Positions 7,909-15,333 of a DNA stretch of 38,289 bases are shown piece by piece. Each line of letters starts with the position of its first letter. Position 1 is the first letter of the stretch. The notes beneath the pieces are model-generated. The model ran no database searches, was not told where the DNA came from, and worked only from the letters and a program-made list of their open reading frames with translations. The position numbers and the translations under genes are program-made. Source of the stretch: an uncultured Lachnospiraceae bacterium (GTDB lineage: Bacteria > Bacillota > Clostridia > Lachnospirales > Lachnospiraceae). The DNA lies in the NCBI GenBank assembly GCA_902761665.1, contig CACWLA010000017.1, positions 1-38,289 on the forward strand, written 5' to 3'.

Positions 7909-8928
7909 ATGACCTTCAGTATTCTTATTCCCGTATATAAGGCCGAAAAATACCTTGCCGAGACCGTATCTTCCGTTCTTCGTCAGAAGGGTGATTTCGA
8001 GATCGTTCTGGTCGAGGACGGCTCTCCTGACCGGAGCGGCGAGATCTGCGATCAGCTTTCGGCTGCACATCCGGAGAAGATCCGCGCGGTCCACAACGAA
8101 CACCGGGGGACCGTCTTTACGCGCCGCACAGCCGTCCGGGAGGCGCGCGGAGAATATCTTGTCTGGCTGGACGCCGACGATGTTCTCGCTGAAAACGCCC
8201 TGGAAGTCCTTGCCTCCGCACTGAAGACCGAACCGAAGCCGGACGCTGTTCTCTACGACCTCTCCTTCTTCTTCGAAAACGGACAGCCTGACGTCATCCG
8301 TCCAGCCATCTTTCCCGAAAAAAAGCTGGTTTCCGGTGAAGGCAAAAAAGAAATCTACGAGATGCTGATCGGAACGAATCTTCTTGACGGTCTGGTCCTC
8401 AAGATGATCCGCGCTGATCTCATGAAAAACGATCCAACGGATTATGCGCCGCTTATGGACAACCCGTACAGCGAAGACGTCTGCCACTCACTTTATCCGT
8501 TAACGGAAGCGGAAAATATCCTGCTCCTGCCTGACGTCCTCTATCGCTACCGCATTCACGGCGGGAGCGTCATGCATGTTTTTGACGAGAAGAACATGGA
8601 CCGGCGCTTCAACACCGCGCGTCTCGCGCTGTTTGAGAAATTCATGGAAAAATGGGGCATGAACGATGCCGAACACCTTTCGAAGCTGAAAGCAAATGCT
8701 TACAAAAGCATCGTCAATGACGTCCTGTATTTTCTTGAGCAGGGGGAAGACAGAGCCAAAATCAACGCATTTGTCAAACGTTTCAACACATCTCACCCTG
8801 AACTTAAGGAGATCGCCGCAAAACCTTTCCTGCCTGCGCGCCAGCGGATCATCCTGAAACTGTTTTCAAAGGGCCGGACCGGTCTTCTCGTCCTCATGAA
8901 CAAAGTCTGGCAGAAGCTCAGACACTGA
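7909..8928 (+). CDS. Family 2 glycosyltransferase, solitary
   Basis: A 339-residue GT2 enzyme transcribed opposite to its neighbours, as a single-gene unit bounded by its own promoter and a terminator. It shows FSILIPVYKAEKYLAETV, IVLVEDGSPDRSG, EHRGTVFTRRTAVREA and the WLDADD aspartate motif. The second half (NPYSEDVCHSLYPLTEA) matches the family acceptor region, and the C terminus is helical and basic. It is more divergent than the tandem trio: the usual DDGS is EDGS. The role is presumably addition of a sugar to the same glycan, perhaps as a conditional side branch given its separate control; that is inference. Confidence 0.82.
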   Translation: MTFSILIPVYKAEKYLAETVSSVLRQKGDFEIVLVEDGSPDRSGEICDQLSAAHPEKIRAVHNEHRGTVFTRRTAVREARGEYLVWLDADDVLAENALEVLASALKTEPKPDAVLYDLSFFFENGQPDVIRPAIFPEKKLVSGEGKKEIYEMLIGTNLLDGLVLKMIRADLMKNDPTDYAPLMDNPYSEDVCHSLYPLTEAENILLLPDVLYRYRIHGGSVMHVFDEKNMDRRFNTARLALFEKFMEKWGMNDAEHLSKLKANAYKSIVNDVLYFLEQGEDRAKINAFVKRFNTSHPELKEIAAKPFLPARQRIILKLFSKGRTGLLVLMNKVWQKLRH

Positions 8929-8954
8929 CTTTCCGCATTGCAGTACGGATACGC

Positions 8955-8981
8955 AAAAACCGCCCTCACGGGGCGGTTTTC
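8955..8981. terminator. Bidirectional rho-independent terminator
   Basis: Arms AAAACCGCCC (8956-8965) and GGGCGGTTTT (8971-8980) with a 5-base loop have T-rich flanks on both strands. It serves the plus-strand glycosyltransferase and the minus-strand flippase gene, which converge here. Confidence 0.85.
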
Positions 8982-8995
8982 TTCTTTCTGCGGCC

Positions 8996-10456
8996 TTACT
9001 CCGCGGGTTTTTCTTCATTGCCGGCGTTTCTTCTTCTGCGGAGCAGCGCCAAAGCATATTCTAAGCTTTCCACGCGGAACAATTTTGCACCGGACACATA
9101 GAGCAGGACCCCAAGCGGGATCTGAATGAGAAGCGTCAGCCAGTCGGGCAGGTGCAGGAAATAAATGCAGTATACGGCAGCCCCCATCACGAGCGTCAGC
9201 AGGATATTCGGCAGCATGTCCTTCAGCTGGTCAAGATAACTGTAATTCATCAGTTTCCGGTTAGGCCAGGAATTGATCAGCTGACTGAGAACACTCGAAA
9301 CGAGTGAAGTATATGCCATGGCCATCACGCCGTAATTCATGGAGATGAGAAGGAGCGTGATCCCCATGCATTTTTTGATGATCTCCAGTTTCAGAAAAAT
9401 GTCGCTGCGGCCTAACGCCTTGATGGCGTTCAGGTTGGCTGTATGCACGCAGTAGAATGCGTAGCCGAAGCAGAAAATGCGGATGAAAGGAACAGCCGGC
9501 ATCCATTTTTCCCGCAGGATCCAGTGAATGAAGGCTTCCGAGCAGACCGCTAGCCCCATCATCATCGGCATGATAACGAAGGAACTGAACGATATCGCGC
9601 GGCGGGTCATCGCTTTGACCCGTTCGGGATCGTCCTGTGCTTCGCTCATGATGGGGAGCAGCACGCTGTCAGTAGCTGAGTTGATGCTGGTAACGAGCAG
9701 GTTCGGGAAGGTATCGCCCTTATTGTAGTAGGCCAGGGCGAAGTCATCGTATTTTTTCGCGATCACCAGCTGGTACAGCCGGTTGTAGACCACGTCGATC
9801 AGCGCACTCACGAGTAGTTTCCACGCATAGGAAAACAGTTCTTTCAGGCGTGCGAAGGAAAACATCTTTTTCGGCCGCCATCTGACGGTGATCCAGAGGA
9901 TAAGCGTATCGATCGTCGTGTTGACGAGATTCTGGACGATCAGCGCCCATGCACCGAACCCCTTCAGCGCCATCCAGATGCCGACGACTGCCGCAGTAAC
10001 GGTACCGATCAGCGTCGCGAAGAAAAAGCGTTTGAAGAGAAGGTTGCGCGCCACATAAGCGCACTGAATGTTCTTGACACCGCCGAACACGAGGATCAGC
10101 GACAGCGCGCGGATGTAAGGCACCAGATACGGACGGGCATAATAACGTGCGATGAGCGGTGCGCCGAAGAACATCAGCGCGTACATCGTAAGACACATGA
10201 CGATATTGAAATAGAACACCGTGGAAAAGTCCAGGTCGTCAGCATCTTTCTTATGGACCAGTGCATCGTTCAGGCCGCTTGTGACGAACACGGAAAGGAT
10301 CGACGTAAAGATCGATACGATCGCGACGATCCCGTAGTCTTCAACGTCCAGGATCCGCGCAAGGATCAGGCCGACGACAAGAGTGACCCCCTGCGCGCCG
10401 AAGCGCTCAAGGAGTCTCCATATGAATCCGTTCGCGACTTTTTTTCCGTCAGCCAT
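8996..10456 (-). CDS. Wzx-like oligosaccharide flippase
   Basis: A 486-residue polytopic membrane protein of the polysaccharide transport / MOP superfamily (PF13440/PF01943 type) that should move undecaprenyl-linked repeat units across the membrane. It shows the family's N-terminal pattern (FIWRLLERFGAQGVTLVVGLILARIL, then EDYGIVAIVSIF), about twelve to fourteen hydrophobic segments and the central basic loop (VRWRPKKMFSF) before NKGDTFPNLL. The C-terminal tail is basic (LLRRRRNAGNEEK). The ATG at 10456 follows AAAGGCAG. It is the last gene of the minus-strand block that starts with the LicC-type gene and ends at the terminator near 8970. It pairs naturally with the ligase/polymerase upstream in a Wzy-type pathway. 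Confidence 0.85.
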   Translation of the reverse strand: MADGKKVANGFIWRLLERFGAQGVTLVVGLILARILDVEDYGIVAIVSIFTSILSVFVTSGLNDALVHKKDADDLDFSTVFYFNIVMCLTMYALMFFGAPLIARYYARPYLVPYIRALSLILVFGGVKNIQCAYVARNLLFKRFFFATLIGTVTAAVVGIWMALKGFGAWALIVQNLVNTTIDTLILWITVRWRPKKMFSFARLKELFSYAWKLLVSALIDVVYNRLYQLVIAKKYDDFALAYYNKGDTFPNLLVTSINSATDSVLLPIMSEAQDDPERVKAMTRRAISFSSFVIMPMMMGLAVCSEAFIHWILREKWMPAVPFIRIFCFGYAFYCVHTANLNAIKALGRSDIFLKLEIIKKCMGITLLLISMNYGVMAMAYTSLVSSVLSQLINSWPNRKLMNYSYLDQLKDMLPNILLTLVMGAAVYCIYFLHLPDWLTLLIQIPLGVLLYVSGAKLFRVESLEYALALLRRRRNAGNEEKPAE

Positions 10457-10505
10457 GTATCTGCCTTTTCGCCAATATGGTTTCCGTCAGTGAAGCACCG
10501 TTCGC

Positions 10506-11471
10506 TCAGCCGAAGATCTTATGTTTCAGCCGCACGAGCCAGGGGAATTTATCGTTCAGGATGCGGTGGAATCTGTAGTGTCGCCAGCGAGCCCTGAATC
10601 TCGGCTGTTTCAGGGTTTCCTTATCGTTCTTCTGCACTGCGATCGTGAATTCCGTATTCAGGATGTCTGCTTCGCGTTCGGCGATCGCACCGGCAAAGGC
10701 TTCATGATATCTGCCGAAATGAGCTTCGATCCGGGAAAGATATTCCAACATCGCCTTCTGATGTTTTACGCGGTTTTCGGGATCGTTCCAGATCCGCACC
10801 GTCCAGGAATCCTTTACCCCTTCATTGTGGCGCGACATCGGCTGCGAAAGGCAGTAAACCTTTCCGTTCATCGCGGCGTTCATCAGGATCGAGTAATCGT
10901 TGAAATCCTGCATCTTGAAGCATTCCGGCATGTCAACGTAGAAGGGGCGCCTTACCATGAAGGAGTTCGTGGCAAACATTCCCGCGCCGCGGCGGATCAG
11001 TTCCTCCGGAGGAAAATCGCAGTCCTCATCGACGCCCGCCGGATAGATCTTATCCTCCGATTCATCCGTTCCCACAATATGCTTGTATGCCGTATGCACG
11101 CACATGGCATAATCCGGATGACTGCGCAGAAAATCGACCTGACGCTGGAGCTTCAGCGGATCCTCCCAGGAGTCATCGCATTCGCAGAACGCGAAAAACT
11201 CACCTGAAGAAAGCGGGACCAGAAGATCCCGCGTAATATGCAGAGCAGGGTTGTAATACTGGTTTTCCGTCTCGTAATAACCGTGGATCTTGTCCGGATA
11301 CCGCGCCTCGTATTCGCGCAGGATCTCCGCCGTGCGGTCCGTTGACGCATCGTCGTGCACGAAGATCTCGTATTCGAAATCCGTTTGCTGGCAGACCATG
11401 CTGTCCAGCGAGCGCGCAATGTAGTCTTCGTGATTGTAGGCGAGGCAGAATACCGATACCAGAGCAGACAT
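10506..11471 (-). CDS. Family 2 glycosyltransferase (capsule type)
   Basis: A 321-residue GT2 enzyme of the sub-type beginning LVSVFCLAYNHEDYIARSL and EIFVHDDASTDRTAEIL, often found in capsule loci. The aspartate motif reads CECDDSWEDPLKL. The central part has GMFATNSFMVRR and FNDYSILMNAAMNG, as expected for the acceptor half. The C-terminal region is basic (RARWRHYRFHRIL; LVRLKHKIFG) and probably associates with the membrane. The ATG at 11471 follows AAGGAAAC. It lies 21 bases after the DegT-type aminotransferase and 49 bases before the flippase gene, in one operon. The specificity is unknown; adjacency suggests it could transfer the amino sugar made by the aminotransferase. Confidence 0.83.
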   Translation of the reverse strand: MSALVSVFCLAYNHEDYIARSLDSMVCQQTDFEYEIFVHDDASTDRTAEILREYEARYPDKIHGYYETENQYYNPALHITRDLLVPLSSGEFFAFCECDDSWEDPLKLQRQVDFLRSHPDYAMCVHTAYKHIVGTDESEDKIYPAGVDEDCDFPPEELIRRGAGMFATNSFMVRRPFYVDMPECFKMQDFNDYSILMNAAMNGKVYCLSQPMSRHNEGVKDSWTVRIWNDPENRVKHQKAMLEYLSRIEAHFGRYHEAFAGAIAEREADILNTEFTIAVQKNDKETLKQPRFRARWRHYRFHRILNDKFPWLVRLKHKIFG

Positions 11472-11492
11472 AAGCGTTTCCTTGAGGATGTT

Positions 11493-12593
11493 TTAGTGCA
11501 GAATGATGTCGCAGATGCGGTCGATGTCGTCCGCAGCAAGATCTGCGAACATCGGCAGCGTCAGTACGCGGTCAGCAACATGCGCCGCCACGGGCGTTTT
11601 CTCACGGCCGGCCGTCGGCCATCCGCGGTAGCATTCGTAATCGCTGGTCAGCGGATAGAAATACTTCCGGGCAAAGATCCCGTTCTCGGCAAGACGCGCA
11701 GCGATCTCGTCACGCGCATACTTATAGCCGTCGAAGATCGCCGGGAAATAAGCGTAGTTCGGCTTCGTATCTGCCTGCGGGGCAGGTATCACGATGCCCG
11801 GGACGCCGTCCAGCCTTCCGTGGTAGTGCTTCCAGACTTCCTTTCGCTTTTCGATCTCCCCTTCCAGATGGCGCAGGTTGCAGATGCCCATCGCTGCCTG
11901 GAATTCGTTCATCTTTGCGTTTCCGCCGATATATTTGCACTCCTCGGCATTGCGGATGCCGAAATTCTTCCGGTCGTTCATCTCCTGGACCATTGCGTCA
12001 TCCCTGAAGCAGACCGCACCGCCTTCGATGGTGTGAAATACCTTCGTGGCGTGGAAACTGAACATGGACATGTCGCCGAAATTGGCCGTGCTGACGCCCT
12101 TGTAGCGCACTGCAAAGGCATGCGCGGCGTCATAGACCACCTTCAGCTGATATTTCTCTGCAAGCTTTGCGATCTTTTCCACATCGCAGACGTTGCCGTA
12201 GACGTGGACAGGCACGATGGCCACGGTCTTATCCGTGATCAGCGATTCGATCTTGTCCGCGTCGATCGTATAATCCCGGTCATTGATATCGCAAAAGACC
12301 GGAACGAGGCCGTTCCGGCTGATCGCATGCGTAGTCGAGACAAAGGTAAACGGCGTCGTGATGACCTCCCCGCCTTCGGGGAGGTCCATCGCGGCGATCG
12401 CGTTTTCCAGTGCCAGATGTCCGTTCGTATACAGAATGACGTGCGGGACCCCAAGGTATTCTTCGAGCGATCGCTGAAGTTCCTCATGCTTGCTGCCCAT
12501 GTTGGTCAGCCAGCGGTTTTCCCACAGGTCCCTGATCTCCTCACTGTACTCTTCAAAAGAAGGCATGGAGGAGCGGGTCACATTGATGCGCAT
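11493..12593 (-). CDS. DegT/DnrJ/EryC1/StrS-family sugar aminotransferase
   Basis: A PLP-dependent aminotransferase acting on a nucleotide-linked keto-sugar to give an amino sugar for the glycan. It has VILYTNGHLALENAI (residues 52-66), TTPFTFVSTTHAI, the PLP-nitrogen Asp155 in VYDAAHAF, and Lys184 in SFHATKVFHTIEGG, the Schiff-base lysine. At 366 residues it has family length. I use ATG 12593, preceded by AAAGGAG, because the ATG six codons upstream contains that site within its own reading frame. The opening LWENRWLTNMG recalls the VioA/FdtB/WecE group, which aminate TDP-keto-deoxyhexoses. No dehydratase making such a substrate is in the window, so the sugar is not determined. Confidence 0.88.
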   Translation of the reverse strand: MRINVTRSSMPSFEEYSEEIRDLWENRWLTNMGSKHEELQRSLEEYLGVPHVILYTNGHLALENAIAAMDLPEGGEVITTPFTFVSTTHAISRNGLVPVFCDINDRDYTIDADKIESLITDKTVAIVPVHVYGNVCDVEKIAKLAEKYQLKVVYDAAHAFAVRYKGVSTANFGDMSMFSFHATKVFHTIEGGAVCFRDDAMVQEMNDRKNFGIRNAEECKYIGGNAKMNEFQAAMGICNLRHLEGEIEKRKEVWKHYHGRLDGVPGIVIPAPQADTKPNYAYFPAIFDGYKYARDEIAARLAENGIFARKYFYPLTSDYECYRGWPTAGREKTPVAAHVADRVLTLPMFADLAADDIDRICDIILH

Positions 12594-12626
12594 AGGACTC
12601 CTTTCCGGCATTGCCGGAGCGTATCG

Positions 12627-13109
12627 TTATTTTTCGGCAGGCAGTTCGCTCGTGCAGTGCGGGCAGCGGACGGCATCGATGGCGATCTCGCTCTTGCAGA
12701 ACGGGCAGATCTTCGTGGTCGGGGCTTCAGGTTCGGGAGCGGGTGCGGCAGCAGCCTTGCGTTCCTCTTCCAGCTTGCGGGCCTTGTTGATCGCCTTAAC
12801 GATCATGAACACGATCAGGGCAAGGATCAGGAAGGTGATGATCGCACTGATGAAGGCACCGAACTTGATGGCGACTTCTTCCGTGACCACCGCACCTTCG
12901 GCATCCAGTACGGCTTCCTTCAGCACGATCTTCAGGGCATTGTCTAGGCTGTTGACGCCGGGGATCAGTGCCATCAGGGGGTTCACGATGTTGGCTGTAA
13001 AGGCACCGACCAATGCCGTGAAGGCGCCGCCGATGATGACGCCGATGGCCATGTCGATCATGTTGCCCTTCAGTGCGAACGCTTTGAATTCCGAAATGAA
13101 TTTTTTCAT
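12627..13109 (-). CDS. mscL: Large-conductance mechanosensitive channel with C-terminal zinc ribbon
   Basis: A homopentameric membrane channel opened by membrane tension, releasing solutes on osmotic downshock. The ATG at 13109 follows AAAGGAG and gives 160 residues; the frame upstream is not coding. The N-terminal MKKFISEFKAFALKGNMIDM is the amphipathic S1 helix plus the start of TM1 (about 16-43), with the glycine-rich IGVIIGGAFTALV pore lining. The second membrane segment spans about 81-107. A Pro/Ala-rich linker (119-131) leads to a rubredoxin-like ribbon with Cys135, Cys138, Cys149 and Cys152, which many MscL proteins lack. It has its own promoter and looks like an insertion within the glycan operon. 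Confidence 0.95.
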   Translation of the reverse strand: MKKFISEFKAFALKGNMIDMAIGVIIGGAFTALVGAFTANIVNPLMALIPGVNSLDNALKIVLKEAVLDAEGAVVTEEVAIKFGAFISAIITFLILALIVFMIVKAINKARKLEEERKAAAAPAPEPEAPTTKICPFCKSEIAIDAVRCPHCTSELPAEK

Positions 13110-13146
13110 TGTTTTCTCCTTTCGGGAAATACGGTTGTATCCGTGT

Positions 13147-13175
13147 ATTTTAAATGATTCTTTCCTCAATTGCAA
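13147..13175 (-). promoter_or_regulatory. Internal promoter for mscL and downstream genes
   Basis: On the minus strand, -35 TTGCAA (13170-13175), a 17-base spacer and -10 TAAAAT (13147-13152) lie within the last codons of the upstream aminotransferase gene. The mscL ATG is 37 bases downstream. Confidence 0.7.
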
Positions 13176-14271
13176 GTCTTGTCACGTCCAGTACCTTCTG
13201 CATCTGATCCTCCGTACCGACCGATACCCGGATGCAGTTTATGAGCGAAGCGCTCTGGCTGACATTGCGTACGAAGATATCGTGCGCTTCATACCATTTC
13301 AGGATCGCTTCCTTGATCTTCGCATTCCGGCAGCGCAGGAGCACGAAGTTGCCGCAGCTGGGGAAAGCTTCGAAAAAGTCTTTGAGCGGTGCCCGGTTCA
13401 TTCCGTGGATGAAGATCTCCCGGGCGCTCCGTACTTCCTCTGCATAGGCACGCATGTAGTCAGCATCCTTAAGCGCCGCGATGGCAGCGACCTGCGTGAA
13501 GGTGGTGATGTTCTTCGGATTCCGGATGCGCGAGATCGCCTGAATGTTCTCCTCCGAAGCGATCAGATAGCCGAATCTGATGTTTGCAAGTCCGAATGCC
13601 TTGGAGAGCGTCCGTGTCACCAGAAGGTTTTCGTGGTTAAGGACCAGGCGGCATGAGGAAGAAGCGCCGGAAAATTCGATGTAGGCCTCATCCAGCAGGA
13701 AGACCGTATCCCGGAAATCATTGACCAGCTCTTCAACGCATGCGGAAGGGATCAGCGTTCCGGTGGGGTTGTTCGGATTGCAGACATAGGCCATGTCAGG
13801 CTTTTCGCGCGCCAGATCCTCCCGAAGCTGCTGCAGGGACAGTTCAAAATCGGGACTCATTTCCGAGTAGCAGAGCTTTGCCCCCGTGGACTCGGCTGTC
13901 AGGCGGAAATTATCGTAGGACGGCCAAAGCACCAGCACCTTCCTGCCCTCGCCGAGATAGGCGCGGGCGATGTATTCGTGGAGCGAATCGGAACTGCCGA
14001 AATACTGAATGTTCGCTTCGGGTACGCCCGTGTAGGCAGAAAGCGCCTTCATCAGTTCTTCGTTGAACGTCGACGGATAAAGATGGAAGAAATCCTCTTC
14101 TTCCATGAGGTCCTTCAGTGCCTGTTTCACTTTCGGCGACGGCGGGACGGTTGCTTCGTTCCAGTCCAGTTTCAGGATCCTGTCGCGCTCACCGGCCGGG
14201 ACCGACCAGATCTTATGCGATGCCACCTTATAAGGTTTTAAAGTCAGAAGACGCGGATTAACGTAACTCAT
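13150..14271 (-). CDS. HisC/CobD-like PLP enzyme, candidate amino-alcohol phosphate synthase
   Basis: A fold-type I PLP enzyme of 373 residues resembling histidinol-phosphate aminotransferase and CobD. It shows KLDWNEATVPPSP (34-46, replacing the usual NENPYGPSP), CNPNNPTG (164-171), the PLP Asp194 in LLDEAYIEF, and Lys224 in TRTLSKAFGLANIRFGY. The start overlaps the stop of the LicC-type gene as ATGA, so the two proteins are co-translated. No histidine genes are nearby, which argues against a HisC role. CobD-like relatives decarboxylate phosphoserine or phosphothreonine; from memory, Campylobacter capsule homologues make ethanolamine phosphate or serinol phosphate. I infer that it supplies the phosphorylated amino alcohol that the partner nucleotidyltransferase activates. 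The exact reaction is unproven. Confidence 0.8.
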   Translation of the reverse strand: MSYVNPRLLTLKPYKVASHKIWSVPAGERDRILKLDWNEATVPPSPKVKQALKDLMEEEDFFHLYPSTFNEELMKALSAYTGVPEANIQYFGSSDSLHEYIARAYLGEGRKVLVLWPSYDNFRLTAESTGAKLCYSEMSPDFELSLQQLREDLAREKPDMAYVCNPNNPTGTLIPSACVEELVNDFRDTVFLLDEAYIEFSGASSSCRLVLNHENLLVTRTLSKAFGLANIRFGYLIASEENIQAISRIRNPKNITTFTQVAAIAALKDADYMRAYAEEVRSAREIFIHGMNRAPLKDFFEAFPSCGNFVLLRCRNAKIKEAILKWYEAHDIFVRNVSQSASLINCIRVSVGTEDQMQKVLDVTRLAIEERII

Positions 14272-15176
14272 GCTCTCCCCTCCTGATAATTTTCGTATGA
14301 AGGATCGATCGCCTTCAGTTCGGCAAAGGTATCGATCTCCTGGATGTCATCCTCGCTGCAGGGTCTTATTGCAACGCGGTAACGGTCTTTCAGGACCGAC
14401 ATGGGGACCTGTTCCCAGTAATATTCGCGGCCTCCGGGCATTTCCGCCACGGTCTGAAGATCTTCCGCCATGCGCGCGCCGTCAGCAGCATTCCAGTACG
14501 AAATACCGATCACCTGATAGCAGTCCAGACCGCCGCGCTTTTCATCCTGGATGATCCCGTTCTTTACCGGGAAGCACCAGTCATCGGTCCGTTCCTTGTA
14601 GACCCCCAGGAAGTCGGAGGTGTAGTGATAGCGGGTGATCACGCCCGGATTCCGGATCAGCAGGTCAGCGTCGAAGATATAACTGTTCTGCAGTTCATTC
14701 TTCACGCACAGCGCCGAAAGGATGTTGTTGGCCTCGGCATAACCGGGGTTGTCGACGAAGCGGATCATGGGATATTTTTCTTTCAGAACCTCGAATTTCT
14801 CTGCCATGTAGCCGCGCACGATGATAATGTCTTCGATCCCCGCGGCAAGCACGGCGTCGATGAGGCCGTCGATCAGACGTTTTCCGTGTACCGGTACAAG
14901 CGGCTTCGGCATGTCCAGCGTGACCGGAACGAGCCGTGACCCGAACCCGGCAGCAATGAAAACCGCCCGTTTTGCCCGGTAGGGCTGAAGGGCCAGGATG
15001 CCTTTCGGCGTGATCCGGCTGTCCTGCATCAGCTCGCGTGCCGTCAGGTTTCTGACAAGCTGATTGACGGAACCGAGAGAATATCCCGTCCGGGAAGAAA
15101 GTGCACGCTGCGGCAGAGCTTCATCCGTCTCTGCCAGCGCTGCCAGTATGCTGAATTCCTTACGGTTGAGATCCAT
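14268..15176 (-). CDS. Winged-helix domain fused to LicC-type nucleotidyltransferase
   Basis: A 302-residue protein. Residues about 4-62 form a winged helix-turn-helix (FSILAALAE, LPQRALSSRTGYSLGSVNQLVRNL), and residues 70-300 form a nucleotidyltransferase of the LicC / phosphocholine cytidylyltransferase type. The latter has IAAGFGSRLVP (74-84), MPKPLV (89-94, the catalytic Lys) and the metal-binding IFDADL (167-172). It should couple CTP to a phospho-amino-alcohol such as phosphocholine or phosphoethanolamine, yielding the CDP-activated donor that LicD uses. The ATG at 15176 follows GAGGAGG. It heads an operon from a near-consensus promoter crowded with TTGAACG repeats that the fused DNA-binding domain may recognise. 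No choline kinase (licA) or choline permease (licB) is in the window. Confidence 0.87.
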   Translation of the reverse strand: MDLNRKEFSILAALAETDEALPQRALSSRTGYSLGSVNQLVRNLTARELMQDSRITPKGILALQPYRAKRAVFIAAGFGSRLVPVTLDMPKPLVPVHGKRLIDGLIDAVLAAGIEDIIIVRGYMAEKFEVLKEKYPMIRFVDNPGYAEANNILSALCVKNELQNSYIFDADLLIRNPGVITRYHYTSDFLGVYKERTDDWCFPVKNGIIQDEKRGGLDCYQVIGISYWNAADGARMAEDLQTVAEMPGGREYYWEQVPMSVLKDRYRVAIRPCSEDDIQEIDTFAELKAIDPSYENYQEGRA

Positions 15177-15189
15177 AAATCCTCCTCTG

Positions 15190-15303
15190 GTTCATTTATT
15201 GAACGGAAAAAGGCGTTCATTTCCAAATGATAATATCACGGAATTGAACGCCTGTCAAGGATTTGTGTTCAGTTTTTGTATGAGTCGTGCCAAATTTGAA
15301 CGG
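15190..15303. repeat. TTGAACG-type operator repeats around the licC-type promoter
   Basis: Copies of a TGAAC core occur in both orientations. GTTCA-5-TGAAC forms a palindrome at 15190-15204. GGCGTTCATTTCC (15212-15224) and GGAATTGAACGCC (15240-15252) form a 13-bp inverted repeat with one mismatch, flanking the -10 box. A further TTGAACGG lies at 15296-15303. The arrangement looks like multiple operator half-sites covering the promoter and ribosome binding site. Confidence 0.65.
15230..15258 (-). promoter_or_regulatory. Promoter of the licC-type operon
   Basis: On the minus strand a perfect -35 TTGACA (15253-15258), a 17-base spacer and -10 TATTAT (15230-15235) precede the ATG at 15176 by about 54 bases. 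The spacer and -10 lie between the arms of the inverted repeat. Confidence 0.85.
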
Positions 15304-15320
15304 ACCTGAAGCCAGGTCCG
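15298..15320 (-). terminator. Weak hairpin terminator after licD
   Basis: CGGACCT and AGGTCCG arms (15301-15307 and 15314-15320) follow the licD stop codon. On the minus strand the hairpin is followed by TTCAAATTTG, a poor U tract, so termination is likely to be leaky. Confidence 0.4.
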
Positions 15321-15333
15321 CTTTCAGGCGGCA

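Noticed and set aside
11355-12947. A 530-codon open frame on the plus strand
   Set aside because: It is antisense to the sugar aminotransferase, the glycosyltransferase and mscL; its translation shows no recognisable domain and is rich in His/Arg/Val as in shadow frames.
13150-14271. Assignment of the PLP enzyme as histidinol-phosphate aminotransferase for histidine synthesis
   Set aside because: No his genes nearby, co-translation with a LicC-type enzyme and an altered N-terminal substrate motif favour a glycan-decoration role, though HisC activity is not excluded.
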